DNA of 64,000 bases, taken from assembly GCF_001571365.1 (NCBI RefSeq), contig NZ_BCTQ01000037.1, positions 1-64,000 on the forward strand, in the 5' to 3' direction. Position numbers and translations under genes: made by a program. This DNA comes from Achromobacter denitrificans NBRC 15125. GTDB taxonomy: Bacteria; Pseudomonadota; Gammaproteobacteria; Burkholderiales; Burkholderiaceae_B. The notes below the pieces were generated by a model. The model was not told where the DNA came from, made no database searches, and worked only from the letters and a program-made list of their open reading frames with translations. Of the stretch, positions 15,461-24,276 are shown in pieces (position 1 is the first letter of the stretch; each line of letters begins with the position of its first letter).

Positions 15461-16557
15461 TTCGCGCGCTCCCCCAGCCACCTGGCATAGACGGCCTCGG
15501 TGGTTTCCGCCAGCCGGGCCGGCGAGAACACGCCCTCGTCCCAGACCATCTTGCGGCCCGCCTCGCCCATGCGGCGGCGCAGGTCGGCGTCGTCGATCAG
15601 GCGCTGCAGCGCCTCGGTGAGGGCGCGGGCGTCCTTGGGAGGCACCAGGATGCCGGTTTCGCCGTCGCGGAACATCTCGGACACGCCGCCGACGTCCGTG
15701 CCGATGACGGGCAGGCCGCTGGCCTGCGCCTCGACGTAGACGGTGCCGGACGCTTCCTGCTGGGTCGCCAGCGCAAAGAGATCGAAGCCCGCCAGCAGAT
15801 TGGGCACGTCGCGCCGCATGCCCATCAGGTGGATGCGGTCTTGCAGCCCGAGCTCGACCACATAGGCCTGGGTCTGCTCGAATACCGGCGAACCACCGCC
15901 GACGAACACCAGGTGCAGCCTGGGCCGGCTGGCCATCAAGGGCGCGATCGCGTCGATCAGGTCTTTGTGGCCTTTGGTCGCGCGCATGACGGCCACGCAG
16001 CCGACGACGATGTCGTCATCGGCCAGGCCGAGTTCCTCGCGCAGCGTGGAGCGTTCGACCGGCGGCGGCAGCACGATGGGCGAATAGACCGTCGCCACCC
16101 TGTCGGCGGGCACGCCCCGGTCGATGAGGTGCTGCCGCACGTGATCGCTGACCGTGGTGACGCGATGCGGCAGCCGGGTATAGGACCACAGCGAGCCCAC
16201 CTTGTTGGACAGGTGGCGGGTTCGGACGATGAGCGGCGTGCCCGCCAGCCGGCCGGCTGCGGCCGCGATGACCGTATCGCGCCGGCTGTGCGTGTTGAGC
16301 ACGTCGAAGCGCCCTTCCCGCAGGATGCCGCGGATGGTGGCGACGCCCTTCAGGTAGTTCGCCACGCCGTCCATTTCCAGGGTGTGCACGGTGAAGCCGG
16401 CGTCCGACAGGCGTTCGGCCAGCAGCGCCTGGGGCTGGCAGATGGCTTCCATGTGATGGCCGCGCGCGCGCATGGCGGTCATTTCCTTGAAGATCCGCCC
16501 TTCCTGGCCGCCGAAGCTGGTGGCGGCTTCCGAGTGGACGATACGCAGGCTACGCAT
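15457..16557 (-). CDS. Glycosyltransferase family 4
   Basis: A 366-residue GT-B glycosyltransferase. It begins MRSLRIVHSEAATSFGGQEG with the family Gly-Gly loop. The donor half shows GCVAVMRATKGHKDLI and SGTVYVEAQASGLPVIGTDV, the usual E-x7-E region. Its ATG overlaps the dnaE stop codon by one base (TGATG), so it is translated as part of the dnaE transcript. An open frame running further upstream to 17058 lies inside dnaE and is not real. Confidence 0.87.
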   Translation of the reverse strand: MRSLRIVHSEAATSFGGQEGRIFKEMTAMRARGHHMEAICQPQALLAERLSDAGFTVHTLEMDGVANYLKGVATIRGILREGRFDVLNTHSRRDTVIAAAAGRLAGTPLIVRTRHLSNKVGSLWSYTRLPHRVTTVSDHVRQHLIDRGVPADRVATVYSPIVLPPPVERSTLREELGLADDDIVVGCVAVMRATKGHKDLIDAIAPLMASRPRLHLVFVGGGSPVFEQTQAYVVELGLQDRIHLMGMRRDVPNLLAGFDLFALATQQEASGTVYVEAQASGLPVIGTDVGGVSEMFRDGETGILVPPKDARALTEALQRLIDDADLRRRMGEAGRKMVWDEGVFSPARLAETTEAVYARWLGERAK

Positions 16558-19500
16558 CAATAGGTCACCTCCACGCCATCCGGCTTGGTCCATTCGTTCA
16601 GGTTCGCCAGCAGCGTATCGGCCATGCGGACGCGCCACTCCTCGCCCAACCGGACCGTGCACAGGAAATTGTTCTTGGAATAGACGATGTCGACCGGCAC
16701 CCCGGGAATGCCGTTCTCGGGTTCGGCGCGGAACGGGTTCAGCATCTGCCGCAGGCGGGCCGCGTCGGCGCTGCCGTTGAGCTTGACCCGCAGCGACTTG
16801 GCGCGCGCTTCGCGGGCCAGCTGCAGGTCGTAGAGCTGCTCGGCCACGATGCGCATGCCGCCGGAATAATCGTCGTTGCTGACCTTGCCCTGCACGATGA
16901 CCAGCTGGTCTTCGCGCAGGCGGTTGCGGTGCTTTTCGTAGAGTTCGTTGAAGACCGAGATTTCGACCTGCGCGGTGCCGTCGTCCAGCACGGCGAACAC
17001 CATCTTGCCGCGGCGGGTCATCATGACGCGCACGCTGGCCAGCACGCCGCACATCCATTGCAGGTCGCGCTGCGGCTCCACCCGGGCCAGCTGCATCGGC
17101 ACGATGCGGCGCACTTCGTCGCGCCAGGCATCGAACAGGTGGCCGCTGTAGTAGTAGCCCAGCGCGGTTTTTTCTTCCGTCAGCTTCTTGTGCAGGTCCC
17201 AGGGCGCGACCTTGGCCAGTTCGCCGGCCACCACGTCGCTGCTGTCGTCGCCGAAGAGCGAGGCCTGGTTGGCGCTGCGGGCCGCCTGCTCGGCGGCTTC
17301 CATGGCGGTGGGCACCGAGGCCAGCATCGCCGCGCGGTTGGGTTCGATCGTGTCGAACGCGCCGGCCTTGATCAGGGCTTCGATGGTGCGCCGGTTGACC
17401 GCGTGCTTGCTGACGCGGCGGCAGAAGTCGAACAGGTTGAGGAAGGGGCCGCCTTCCTTGCGCGCACGCAGGATGTCTTCGACGGCGCCCTGCCCCGTGC
17501 CCTTGACCGCGCCCAGGCCGTAGCGCATGGTGCGCGGCGGCTTGCCGTTCTTCGTGTGTTTATCGGCGACCGGCTCGAAGCGGTAGCCGGAGAAATTGAC
17601 GTCGGGCGGCAGCACCTCGACGCCGTTGTCCTGGGCGTCCCGGCAGAAGATCTGGACCTTGTCCGTGTCGTCCATATCGGACGACATGGTGGCGGCGAGG
17701 AACTCCGTCGGATGGTAGGCCTTGAGCCAGGCCGTCTGGTACGAGATCAGCGCGTACGCGGCCGAGTGCGACTTGTTGAAGCCGTAGCCCGCGAACTTCT
17801 CCATCAGGTCGAACAGCTTGACCGCCAGGTCGGGATCGTGGCCCTTTTCCTTGGCGCCCTGCTCGAACAGCTCCCGGTGCTTGGCCATTTCCTCGGGCTT
17901 TTTCTTGCCCATGGCACGCCGCAGCAGGTCGGCGCCGCCCAGCGAGTAGCCCCCGATGATCTGGGAGATCAGCATCACCTGTTCCTGGTAGACGATGACC
18001 CCGTAGGTGCTCTTCAGCGTGCTTTCCAGGTCGGAGTGGAAGTAGTCCACCGCCGCGCGGCCGTGCTTGCGGTTGACGAAGTCGTCCACCATGCCCGATT
18101 CCAGCGGCCCCGGACGGTACAGGGCCAGCATGGCGATGATGTCTTCGAAGGTGTTGGGCCGGAGCTTCTTCAGCAGCTCTTTCATGCCGCGCGATTCCAG
18201 CTGGAACACCGCGGTGGTGTTGGCGTCGCACAGGATCTTGTAGGCGGCCGGATCGTCCAGCGCCAGGGCCATGACGTCGAAGTCGCGCTTGTCCTCGTTG
18301 AACTGGCGCACGTAGCGCACCGCCCAATCCAGGATGGTCAGGTTGCGCAGGCCCAGGAAGTCGAACTTCACCAGGCCGGCGGCTTCGACGTCGTCCTTGT
18401 CGAACTGCGAGACGGCGCTGTTCTCCTGCCCCGGCTGGCAATACAGCGGGCAGAAGTCGGTGAGCTTGCCGGGCGCGATGAGCACGCCGCCGGCGTGCAT
18501 GCCGATGTTGCGGGTGAGGCCTTCGAGCGGCTTGGCCAGGTCCACCAGCGCGCGCACCTCCTCTTCCTGCTCGTAGCGGTCCTTGAAGGCGGGCTCGTCC
18601 TTGAGCGTGCGCTCCAGCGTCCACGGATCCATCGGGTTGAACGGGATCAGCTTGGACAGGCCGTCGCAGAACATATAGGGCATGTCCAGCACCCGACCCG
18701 CGTCGCGCACCACGGCCTTGGCGCCCAGCGTGCCGAAGGTGGCGATCTGGCTCACGGCGGCGCGGCCGTATTTTTCCTTGACGTAGTCGATGACCCGTTC
18801 GCGGTTGTCCTGGCAGAAATCGATATCGAAGTCGGGCATGGAGACCCGCTCGGGATTCAGGAAGCGCTCGAACAGCAAGTCATAGCGGATCGGATCCAGG
18901 TCGGTAATGCCCAGCGCGTAGGCCACGAGCGACCCCGCGCCCGACCCCCGCCCCGGCCCCACCGGCACGCCGTTGTTCTTGCCCCAGTTGATGAAGTCCT
19001 GCACGATCAGGAAGTAGCCCGGGAAGCCCATCTGGATGATGGTCTTGCACTCCCAGCGCAGGCGTTCGTAGTACTGCTCGCGCTTGGATTCGCGCTCGGC
19101 GTCGTCGGGGAACAGGAAGCGCATGCGCTTTTCCAGCCCTTCCTCCGACAGCTGGACGAGATAGTCGTCGAGCGTCACGCCTTCAGGCGTGGGGAAGTTG
19201 GGCAGGCGCGGCTTGCCCAGCACCAGGCTCAGGTTGCAGCGCTTGGCGATTTCCACCGTGTTGGCCAGCGCCGAGGGCACGTCGGCGAAACGGCGCGCCA
19301 TTTCCTCGGAACTGAGCAGGTACTGTTCCTTGCTGAACCGCCGCACGCGGCGGGGGTTGGCCAGGATTTCGCCTTCGGCGATGCAGACCCGGGCCTCGTG
19401 CGCCTGGAATTCGAACTCGTCGAGGAACTGCACCGGGTGCGTGGCCACCACCGGCAGGCCGGCCTCGGCCGCCAGGCGCATCGCGGCCTGGGTGTAGGCT

Positions 19501-20048
19501 TCGTCCCCATCCATGCCGGCGCGCTGCAATTCGATGTAAAAGCTGCCCGGGAACAGGTGCGCCCACTGGCGCGCCAGCGCCAGCGCCGACACGGCGTTGC
19601 CGGCGTCCAGCGCCTGGCCCACGTCGCCGCCGCGGCCCCCCGACAGCACGATCAGGCCGTCCTGTCCCTGCAGCCATTCGCGCCGGATTTCCGCGCGGCC
19701 CTTGCCCTGGTTCGTCAGGAAGGCCTTGGTGAGCAGTTCGCAGAGGTTGAGGTAGCCCTGGTGATTGCGCACCAGCAGCAACAGGCGGAAGGGTTTGGCC
19801 GGATCGTCATCGTTGGACAGCCAGACGTCGCAGCCCGCGATGGGCTTCACGCCCGCACCGCGCGCGCCCTTGTAGAACTTGATCAGGCCGAACAGGTTCG
19901 ACAGATCGGTCAGCGCGACGGCGGGCTGGCCCAGCTTGGCCACGCGCTTGATGAGATCGGGGATGCGCACGATGCCGTCCACGACCGAGAACTCGGAGTG
20001 AACGCGCAGATGAACAAAGGGGGACGGGTTTGTTACGGCTTCGGACAT
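16557..20048 (-). CDS. dnaE: DNA polymerase III subunit alpha
   Basis: Replicative DNA polymerase catalytic subunit, 1163 residues (E. coli 1160). The N-terminal PHP domain begins FVHLRVHSEFSVVDGIV. The polymerase core has the catalytic aspartates in SMPDFDIDFCQDNRERVIDY near residue 405, preceded by GPGRGSGAGSLVAYALGITD. The GRAAVSQIATFGTLGAKAVV and GYGFNKSHSAAYA blocks follow, then an OB-fold region near 1000. The start at 20048 gives the standard N terminus; open frame upstream to 20321 is chance. Glycan genes follow immediately, an arrangement that could tie their expression to replication genes. Confidence 0.97.
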   Translation of the reverse strand: MSEAVTNPSPFVHLRVHSEFSVVDGIVRIPDLIKRVAKLGQPAVALTDLSNLFGLIKFYKGARGAGVKPIAGCDVWLSNDDDPAKPFRLLLLVRNHQGYLNLCELLTKAFLTNQGKGRAEIRREWLQGQDGLIVLSGGRGGDVGQALDAGNAVSALALARQWAHLFPGSFYIELQRAGMDGDEAYTQAAMRLAAEAGLPVVATHPVQFLDEFEFQAHEARVCIAEGEILANPRRVRRFSKEQYLLSSEEMARRFADVPSALANTVEIAKRCNLSLVLGKPRLPNFPTPEGVTLDDYLVQLSEEGLEKRMRFLFPDDAERESKREQYYERLRWECKTIIQMGFPGYFLIVQDFINWGKNNGVPVGPGRGSGAGSLVAYALGITDLDPIRYDLLFERFLNPERVSMPDFDIDFCQDNRERVIDYVKEKYGRAAVSQIATFGTLGAKAVVRDAGRVLDMPYMFCDGLSKLIPFNPMDPWTLERTLKDEPAFKDRYEQEEEVRALVDLAKPLEGLTRNIGMHAGGVLIAPGKLTDFCPLYCQPGQENSAVSQFDKDDVEAAGLVKFDFLGLRNLTILDWAVRYVRQFNEDKRDFDVMALALDDPAAYKILCDANTTAVFQLESRGMKELLKKLRPNTFEDIIAMLALYRPGPLESGMVDDFVNRKHGRAAVDYFHSDLESTLKSTYGVIVYQEQVMLISQIIGGYSLGGADLLRRAMGKKKPEEMAKHRELFEQGAKEKGHDPDLAVKLFDLMEKFAGYGFNKSHSAAYALISYQTAWLKAYHPTEFLAATMSSDMDDTDKVQIFCRDAQDNGVEVLPPDVNFSGYRFEPVADKHTKNGKPPRTMRYGLGAVKGTGQGAVEDILRARKEGGPFLNLFDFCRRVSKHAVNRRTIEALIKAGAFDTIEPNRAAMLASVPTAMEAAEQAARSANQASLFGDDSSDVVAGELAKVAPWDLHKKLTEEKTALGYYYSGHLFDAWRDEVRRIVPMQLARVEPQRDLQWMCGVLASVRVMMTRRGKMVFAVLDDGTAQVEISVFNELYEKHRNRLREDQLVIVQGKVSNDDYSGGMRIVAEQLYDLQLAREARAKSLRVKLNGSADAARLRQMLNPFRAEPENGIPGVPVDIVYSKNNFLCTVRLGEEWRVRMADTLLANLNEWTKPDGVEVTY

Positions 20049-20163
20049 AGGCAGAATTGTACCGGTCAAAGCCGGGGTGCCGGGCGATTCGAAGCGGCCC
20101 GTCAGGTGGCCTGTGTAACAATAGGCCTTGCATGACCCACCCATTGCCGCACGAGATTTACGT

Positions 20164-21063
20164 ATGAAATGGCTAATCCCCGGAATCTGGCTGGCCGCCA
20201 TCCTGTTTGCGCACTTCCGTGGCCGCGTCAAGCTGCCGCTGGGCCGGCAAATGCTGGACCACTCCGTGCTGCTCGCCCCCATCAACGCCTTCATGGTGCT
20301 GGCCTCGCGCGTGCCGCCCACGCCCTACCTGACCACGAGCGAGATCGCCGAGCTCAAGGTGCTGGACGACAACTGGGAGACGATCCGCGAGGAAGCCGTG
20401 CAAATGGCCGAGCTGCGCCGCATCAAGGCCGCCGATACCCATAACGACATCGGCTTCAACTCCTTCTTCAAATACGGCTGGAAACGTTTCTACCTGAAGT
20501 GGTACGACGCGCGCCACCCGTCGGCCGAGGAACTCTGCCCCAAGACCGTCGCCATCCTCAAGACCCTGCCCAAGGTCAAGGCCGCGATGTTCGCCGAACT
20601 GCCGCCCGGCGGCCAGCTCAACCGGCACCGCGATCCGTTCGCCGGGTCCCTGCGCTACCACCTGGGCCTGGTCACCCCCAACGACGACCGCTGCCACATC
20701 ATCGTGGACGGCGAGCCCTACAGCTGGCGCGACGGCGAAAGCGTGGTGTTCGACGAAACCTACGTGCACGAAGCCTACAACCGCAGCGAGCAGAACCGCA
20801 TCATCCTGTTCTGCGACGTGGAGCGCCCGCTGAAATGGCGCTGGGCCGAGGCCTTCAACCGCTGGTTCGGCCGGGTCGTGATGTCGGCGGCCAGCTCGCC
20901 CAACGACGGCGGCGACCAGACCGGCGCCATCAACAAGCTCACCCACGCGCACTGGGTCATCGACCAGAAGCGCAAGGCCTTCAAGGCCTGGAACCGCAAG
21001 GTCTACAAGGCCACCAAGTTCGGCCTGATCGCCCTGGTCATCGTGGGTTTCCTGGCGCTGTAA
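20164..21063 (+). CDS. lpxO: Lipid A hydroxylase LpxO (Asp/Asn beta-hydroxylase fold)
   Basis: Inner-membrane, iron- and 2-oxoglutarate-dependent dioxygenase that 2-hydroxylates a secondary acyl chain of lipid A. The 299-residue protein has hydrophobic segments at both ends. HFRGRVKLPLGRQMLDHSVL and LLAPINAFMVLAS match the Salmonella LpxO N terminus closely. The iron ligands are visible in NRHRDPFAGSLRYHL and TYVHEAYNRSEQNRII. The start at 20164 is chosen because it begins at the first membrane segment. Its role agrees with msbA and the core glycosyltransferases nearby. Confidence 0.88.
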   Translation: MKWLIPGIWLAAILFAHFRGRVKLPLGRQMLDHSVLLAPINAFMVLASRVPPTPYLTTSEIAELKVLDDNWETIREEAVQMAELRRIKAADTHNDIGFNSFFKYGWKRFYLKWYDARHPSAEELCPKTVAILKTLPKVKAAMFAELPPGGQLNRHRDPFAGSLRYHLGLVTPNDDRCHIIVDGEPYSWRDGESVVFDETYVHEAYNRSEQNRIILFCDVERPLKWRWAEAFNRWFGRVVMSAASSPNDGGDQTGAINKLTHAHWVIDQKRKAFKAWNRKVYKATKFGLIALVIVGFLAL

Positions 21064-21109
21064 GGCCCGCGGCGGCCCCGCCCCGGGGGCCGCGCCTGGC
21101 CGGCCCGCC

Positions 21110-22405
21110 CTAAGCCGGGTCCGGCACCGGCAGCGTCAACAGGCCGGTGTGATAGTCGTAGCCGTAGATTTCGCCGTAGCGCCCCCACTCCACCGCGATC
21201 TTCAATACCCGTTCGGCCTCGTCGGGTTTCAGGAATTCCTCCAGCGAACCCAGGAAGACCTTGTCGGGCAAGGCGCCGGCGGGCTCCTGTTCCAGGCTGT
21301 GGCGGATATGCGCCGCCAAGGGCACGTGCGCCAGCAACTGGCGCCCGAAGATCACTTGCTTCTGCGCCTGCTCAGCCAGTACGTAGCGTTGCCCCAGCGG
21401 CGTCAGGAAGATGTCGCCGCGGTCGATCCTCGCCAGCCCGAACAGGCCCAGCGCCTCGCAGGCCGGCAGCAGGTCGTCGTCCGAGATTTCCGCCTCTTCC
21501 GCCAGCTTGGGCAGGTCGGCGCGGCCGTTGAACGGCGCTTCGGCCAGCACGTCCAGCACCCCTTCCATGCGCTCCACCTCGGTCTGCGGAAAGCGGTAGC
21601 CCAGGCCCTGCTGCAAGGGCGTGGGCACGTCGTGCGCCGGCCGCATGGTCATCAGCGCGTAGACCTCGTCGATCAGCGCGCGCACCTGCGCCGAATCCAC
21701 GTCGCGCGGACGCGGCAGGCCGACCAGGATCTGGCTGCGCACGCGCCCCGGGTCGCTGGAGAACACGATGATGCGATCGGCCATCATGACCGCTTCCTCG
21801 ATGTTGTGCGACACGATCAGGATGCCCTTGGTGGAGATGCGGCTTTCGTCCCACAGCTCCAGCATGTCGTCGCGCAGCGTCTCGCCGGTCAGCACGTCCA
21901 GGGCCGAGAACGCCTCGTCCATCAGCAGCACGTCCGGGTTCATGACCAGCGCGCGGGCGATGCCCACCCGCTGCCGCATGCCGCCCGACAGCTCGCGCGG
22001 CAAGGCGCCGCCGAAACCGCCCAGGCCCATCAGGTCCAGCACCGCGTCCGCGCGCCGGGCGCGCTCGGCCGGCGCCACGCCCTGGGCTTCCAGCCCCAGT
22101 TCGACGTTCTGCTGGGCCGTCAGCCAGGGAAACAGGGCGAACGACTGGAACACCATGGCAATGCCCGACGCCGGCCCGTATACCGGCTGGCCGCGATACG
22201 TGACGGTGCCGTGGTCGGCATTGACCAGCCCCGCCATGATGCGAAGCAGCGTGGACTTGCCGGAGCCGGACTTGCCGAGCAGCGCGACGATCTCGCCCTC
22301 CTTCAGCGTGAAGTCCACGTGTTCCAGCACATGCCGGGCCGTGCCGTCGGCGGCGCGGAAGGATTTGCCGACGTCGTGCAGTTCGATCAGGGAATTGGGA
22401 TTCAC
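21110..22405 (-). CDS. ABC transporter ATPase with C-terminal AAA-associated domain
   Basis: A 431-residue ATPase of the nitrate/sulfonate/taurine (SsuB/TauB) type. Walker A is GKSGSGKST near residue 43, the signature is ELSGGMRQR and Walker B is VLLMDEAFSALD. The ATPase ends near residue 265. A further 160 residues form an all-alpha AAA-associated domain resembling a winged-helix regulator, known only from this transporter subgroup. It is coupled to the permease gene 13 bp upstream. The substrate is unknown. Confidence 0.85.
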   Translation of the reverse strand: MNPNSLIELHDVGKSFRAADGTARHVLEHVDFTLKEGEIVALLGKSGSGKSTLLRIMAGLVNADHGTVTYRGQPVYGPASGIAMVFQSFALFPWLTAQQNVELGLEAQGVAPAERARRADAVLDLMGLGGFGGALPRELSGGMRQRVGIARALVMNPDVLLMDEAFSALDVLTGETLRDDMLELWDESRISTKGILIVSHNIEEAVMMADRIIVFSSDPGRVRSQILVGLPRPRDVDSAQVRALIDEVYALMTMRPAHDVPTPLQQGLGYRFPQTEVERMEGVLDVLAEAPFNGRADLPKLAEEAEISDDDLLPACEALGLFGLARIDRGDIFLTPLGQRYVLAEQAQKQVIFGRQLLAHVPLAAHIRHSLEQEPAGALPDKVFLGSLEEFLKPDEAERVLKIAVEWGRYGEIYGYDYHTGLLTLPVPDPA

Positions 22406-22418
22406 GGCTTGGCGGCTC

Positions 22419-24146
22419 CTAGCGATTCTCGGCCAGCAAGTACAGTTTGCGCCAGAAAAAGCGGTTCAACAGCATGACGAAAATACACATCACGCCGATG
22501 CCCAGCGCGATGCGATGGAAGTCCCCCAGCGCGGTCATCTGCTTGATGTAGCTGCCCAACCCGTCCGCGACCAGCGAGGTGTTGCCCCAGGTCACGTACT
22601 CGGCCACGATGCTCGCGTTCCAGGAACCGCCGCTGGCGGTGATGGCGCCCGTGACGAAGCTGGGAAACACGGCGGGCAGGTAGACCCGGCGCCACAGCAG
22701 CCATCCTTCGAGCCCCAGGTTGCCCGCCGCCAGGCGCAGCTCGTTGGGGATGGTGGACGCGCCGGCGACCACGTTGAACAGGATGTACCACTGGGTGCCG
22801 AAGATGATCAGCGGGCTCAGCCAGATGTTGGGGTTGAGCTTGAGGGCGACCATGACGAACACCACGGCCGGAAACAGCAGGTTCACGGGAAAGGCGGCCA
22901 GGAACTGCGCCACCGCCTGGACCCGCTGGGAATACTTGGGCCGCAGGCCGATCCATACCGCGATCGGCACCCAGACGGCCGAGGCCAGCGCGATCAGCAG
23001 CATCACGCGCACCAGGGTGATGCCGCCCAGCCCGATCACATGCAGCACTTCGCCCCAGCCCACGTCTTCATGGACGAAGCGCACCAGCCTATAGGTGGCC
23101 AGCAGCGCGCCGGCCGCCAGCAGCGAATCCCAGATCCGGGTCCAACGCGGATCCGGCGCCTTGGGGCGGGCGCGGATCGAGGTGCCGTCGTAGGGCACGC
23201 GGAACCAGCCCAGCGCTCCCCGCATGCCCGACCAGAAGGCGCTGGACAGCGCCTTCATCCAGCGGCTGCGGCGGGTCCAGTCCAGCAGCCAGGATTGCTG
23301 GGCGGCGTCGCCCTGGGATTCCTCGAACCGGAACTTGTCGGCCCAGGCCAGCAAGGGCCGGAAGAACAGCTGGTCGTACAGCAGGATGCCGGCCATCATC
23401 GCGCCGATGGCCCAGGCGATGGCGCGGCCGTTCTCGGCCTCGATCGCCACGGCGATGTAGGAACCGATGCCGGGCAGCTTGATGTCCTGCCCCGCCACGG
23501 AAATCGCCTCGGCCGCCACCAGGAAGAACCAGCCTCCCGACATCGACATCATCATGTTCCACAGCAGTCCCGGCGTGGCGAACGGCAGCTCCAGGCGCCA
23601 GAACCGCTGCCAGCCCGACAGCCGGAAAATGCGCGCCGCCTCGTTCAATTCGGCCGGCACGGTGCGCATGGACTGATACAGGCTGAACGCCATGTTCCAG
23701 GCCTGCGACGTGAAGATGGCGAAAATGGCCGCGCACTCCACCCCCAGCAGATTGCCCGGGAACAAGGCAATGAACGGCGCGATGGCTATCGCCTGGAAGC
23801 CGAGAATGGGGACGGATTGGAGGATGTCCAGCATGGGGATCATCGCCTTTTCGGCCGTCCGGAACTTGGCGGCGACGGCGGCGAAGACGAAGCTGAACAG
23901 CAGCGAAAAACCCAACGCCGTGAACATCCTCAGGATGGTGCGCAGGAGGTAGTACGGGAGGTAGGCCGGATCGAGGGAGATGGGCAGCTCGTCGCCGAGG
24001 GCGAACGGCCGGCTCATCTGGGAGGCGCCGTAGGCCATCAGAGCCAGCACCGCCAGCACCAGCGGCAGCAAGGCCCAATCCCAGCGGTTCGGGGTCGACC
24101 GGGACGAGGCTCCGGGACGGGTGCGAGTGCTGAACAACTCGAACAT
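22419..24146 (-). CDS. ABC transporter permease, two permease domains in tandem
   Basis: A 575-residue inner-membrane permease made of two BPD_transp_1-type domains, roughly residues 60-270 and 360-560. Each has an EAA-like loop (ELNEAARIFRLSGWQ and ELRLAAGNLGLEGW). The fusion replaces the homodimer of SsuC/TauC-type transporters. The start at 24146 has AGGAG ten bases upstream; the open frame continues to 24221 without support. No substrate-binding protein is encoded next to it, so the binding partner must lie elsewhere if there is one. Confidence 0.85.
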   Translation of the reverse strand: MFELFSTRTRPGASSRSTPNRWDWALLPLVLAVLALMAYGASQMSRPFALGDELPISLDPAYLPYYLLRTILRMFTALGFSLLFSFVFAAVAAKFRTAEKAMIPMLDILQSVPILGFQAIAIAPFIALFPGNLLGVECAAIFAIFTSQAWNMAFSLYQSMRTVPAELNEAARIFRLSGWQRFWRLELPFATPGLLWNMMMSMSGGWFFLVAAEAISVAGQDIKLPGIGSYIAVAIEAENGRAIAWAIGAMMAGILLYDQLFFRPLLAWADKFRFEESQGDAAQQSWLLDWTRRSRWMKALSSAFWSGMRGALGWFRVPYDGTSIRARPKAPDPRWTRIWDSLLAAGALLATYRLVRFVHEDVGWGEVLHVIGLGGITLVRVMLLIALASAVWVPIAVWIGLRPKYSQRVQAVAQFLAAFPVNLLFPAVVFVMVALKLNPNIWLSPLIIFGTQWYILFNVVAGASTIPNELRLAAGNLGLEGWLLWRRVYLPAVFPSFVTGAITASGGSWNASIVAEYVTWGNTSLVADGLGSYIKQMTALGDFHRIALGIGVMCIFVMLLNRFFWRKLYLLAENR

Positions 24147-24276
24147 GGCGGCGATGCTCCTGGGAGCGGCGAGGAAGGGCCCGCGCATTGGAGCATAACC
24201 AGATGACTTGTCTCTGAACACAAAGAGACACGAAATCCCACGGTAATGCGGGACGGCTCGCGCCGCCCCGTATCAC

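Noticed and set aside
16929-20135. 1068-codon open frame on the plus strand
   Set aside because: It lies antisense to dnaE and has the His/Gln/Arg/Ala-rich composition that GC-rich genes give in the opposite frame.
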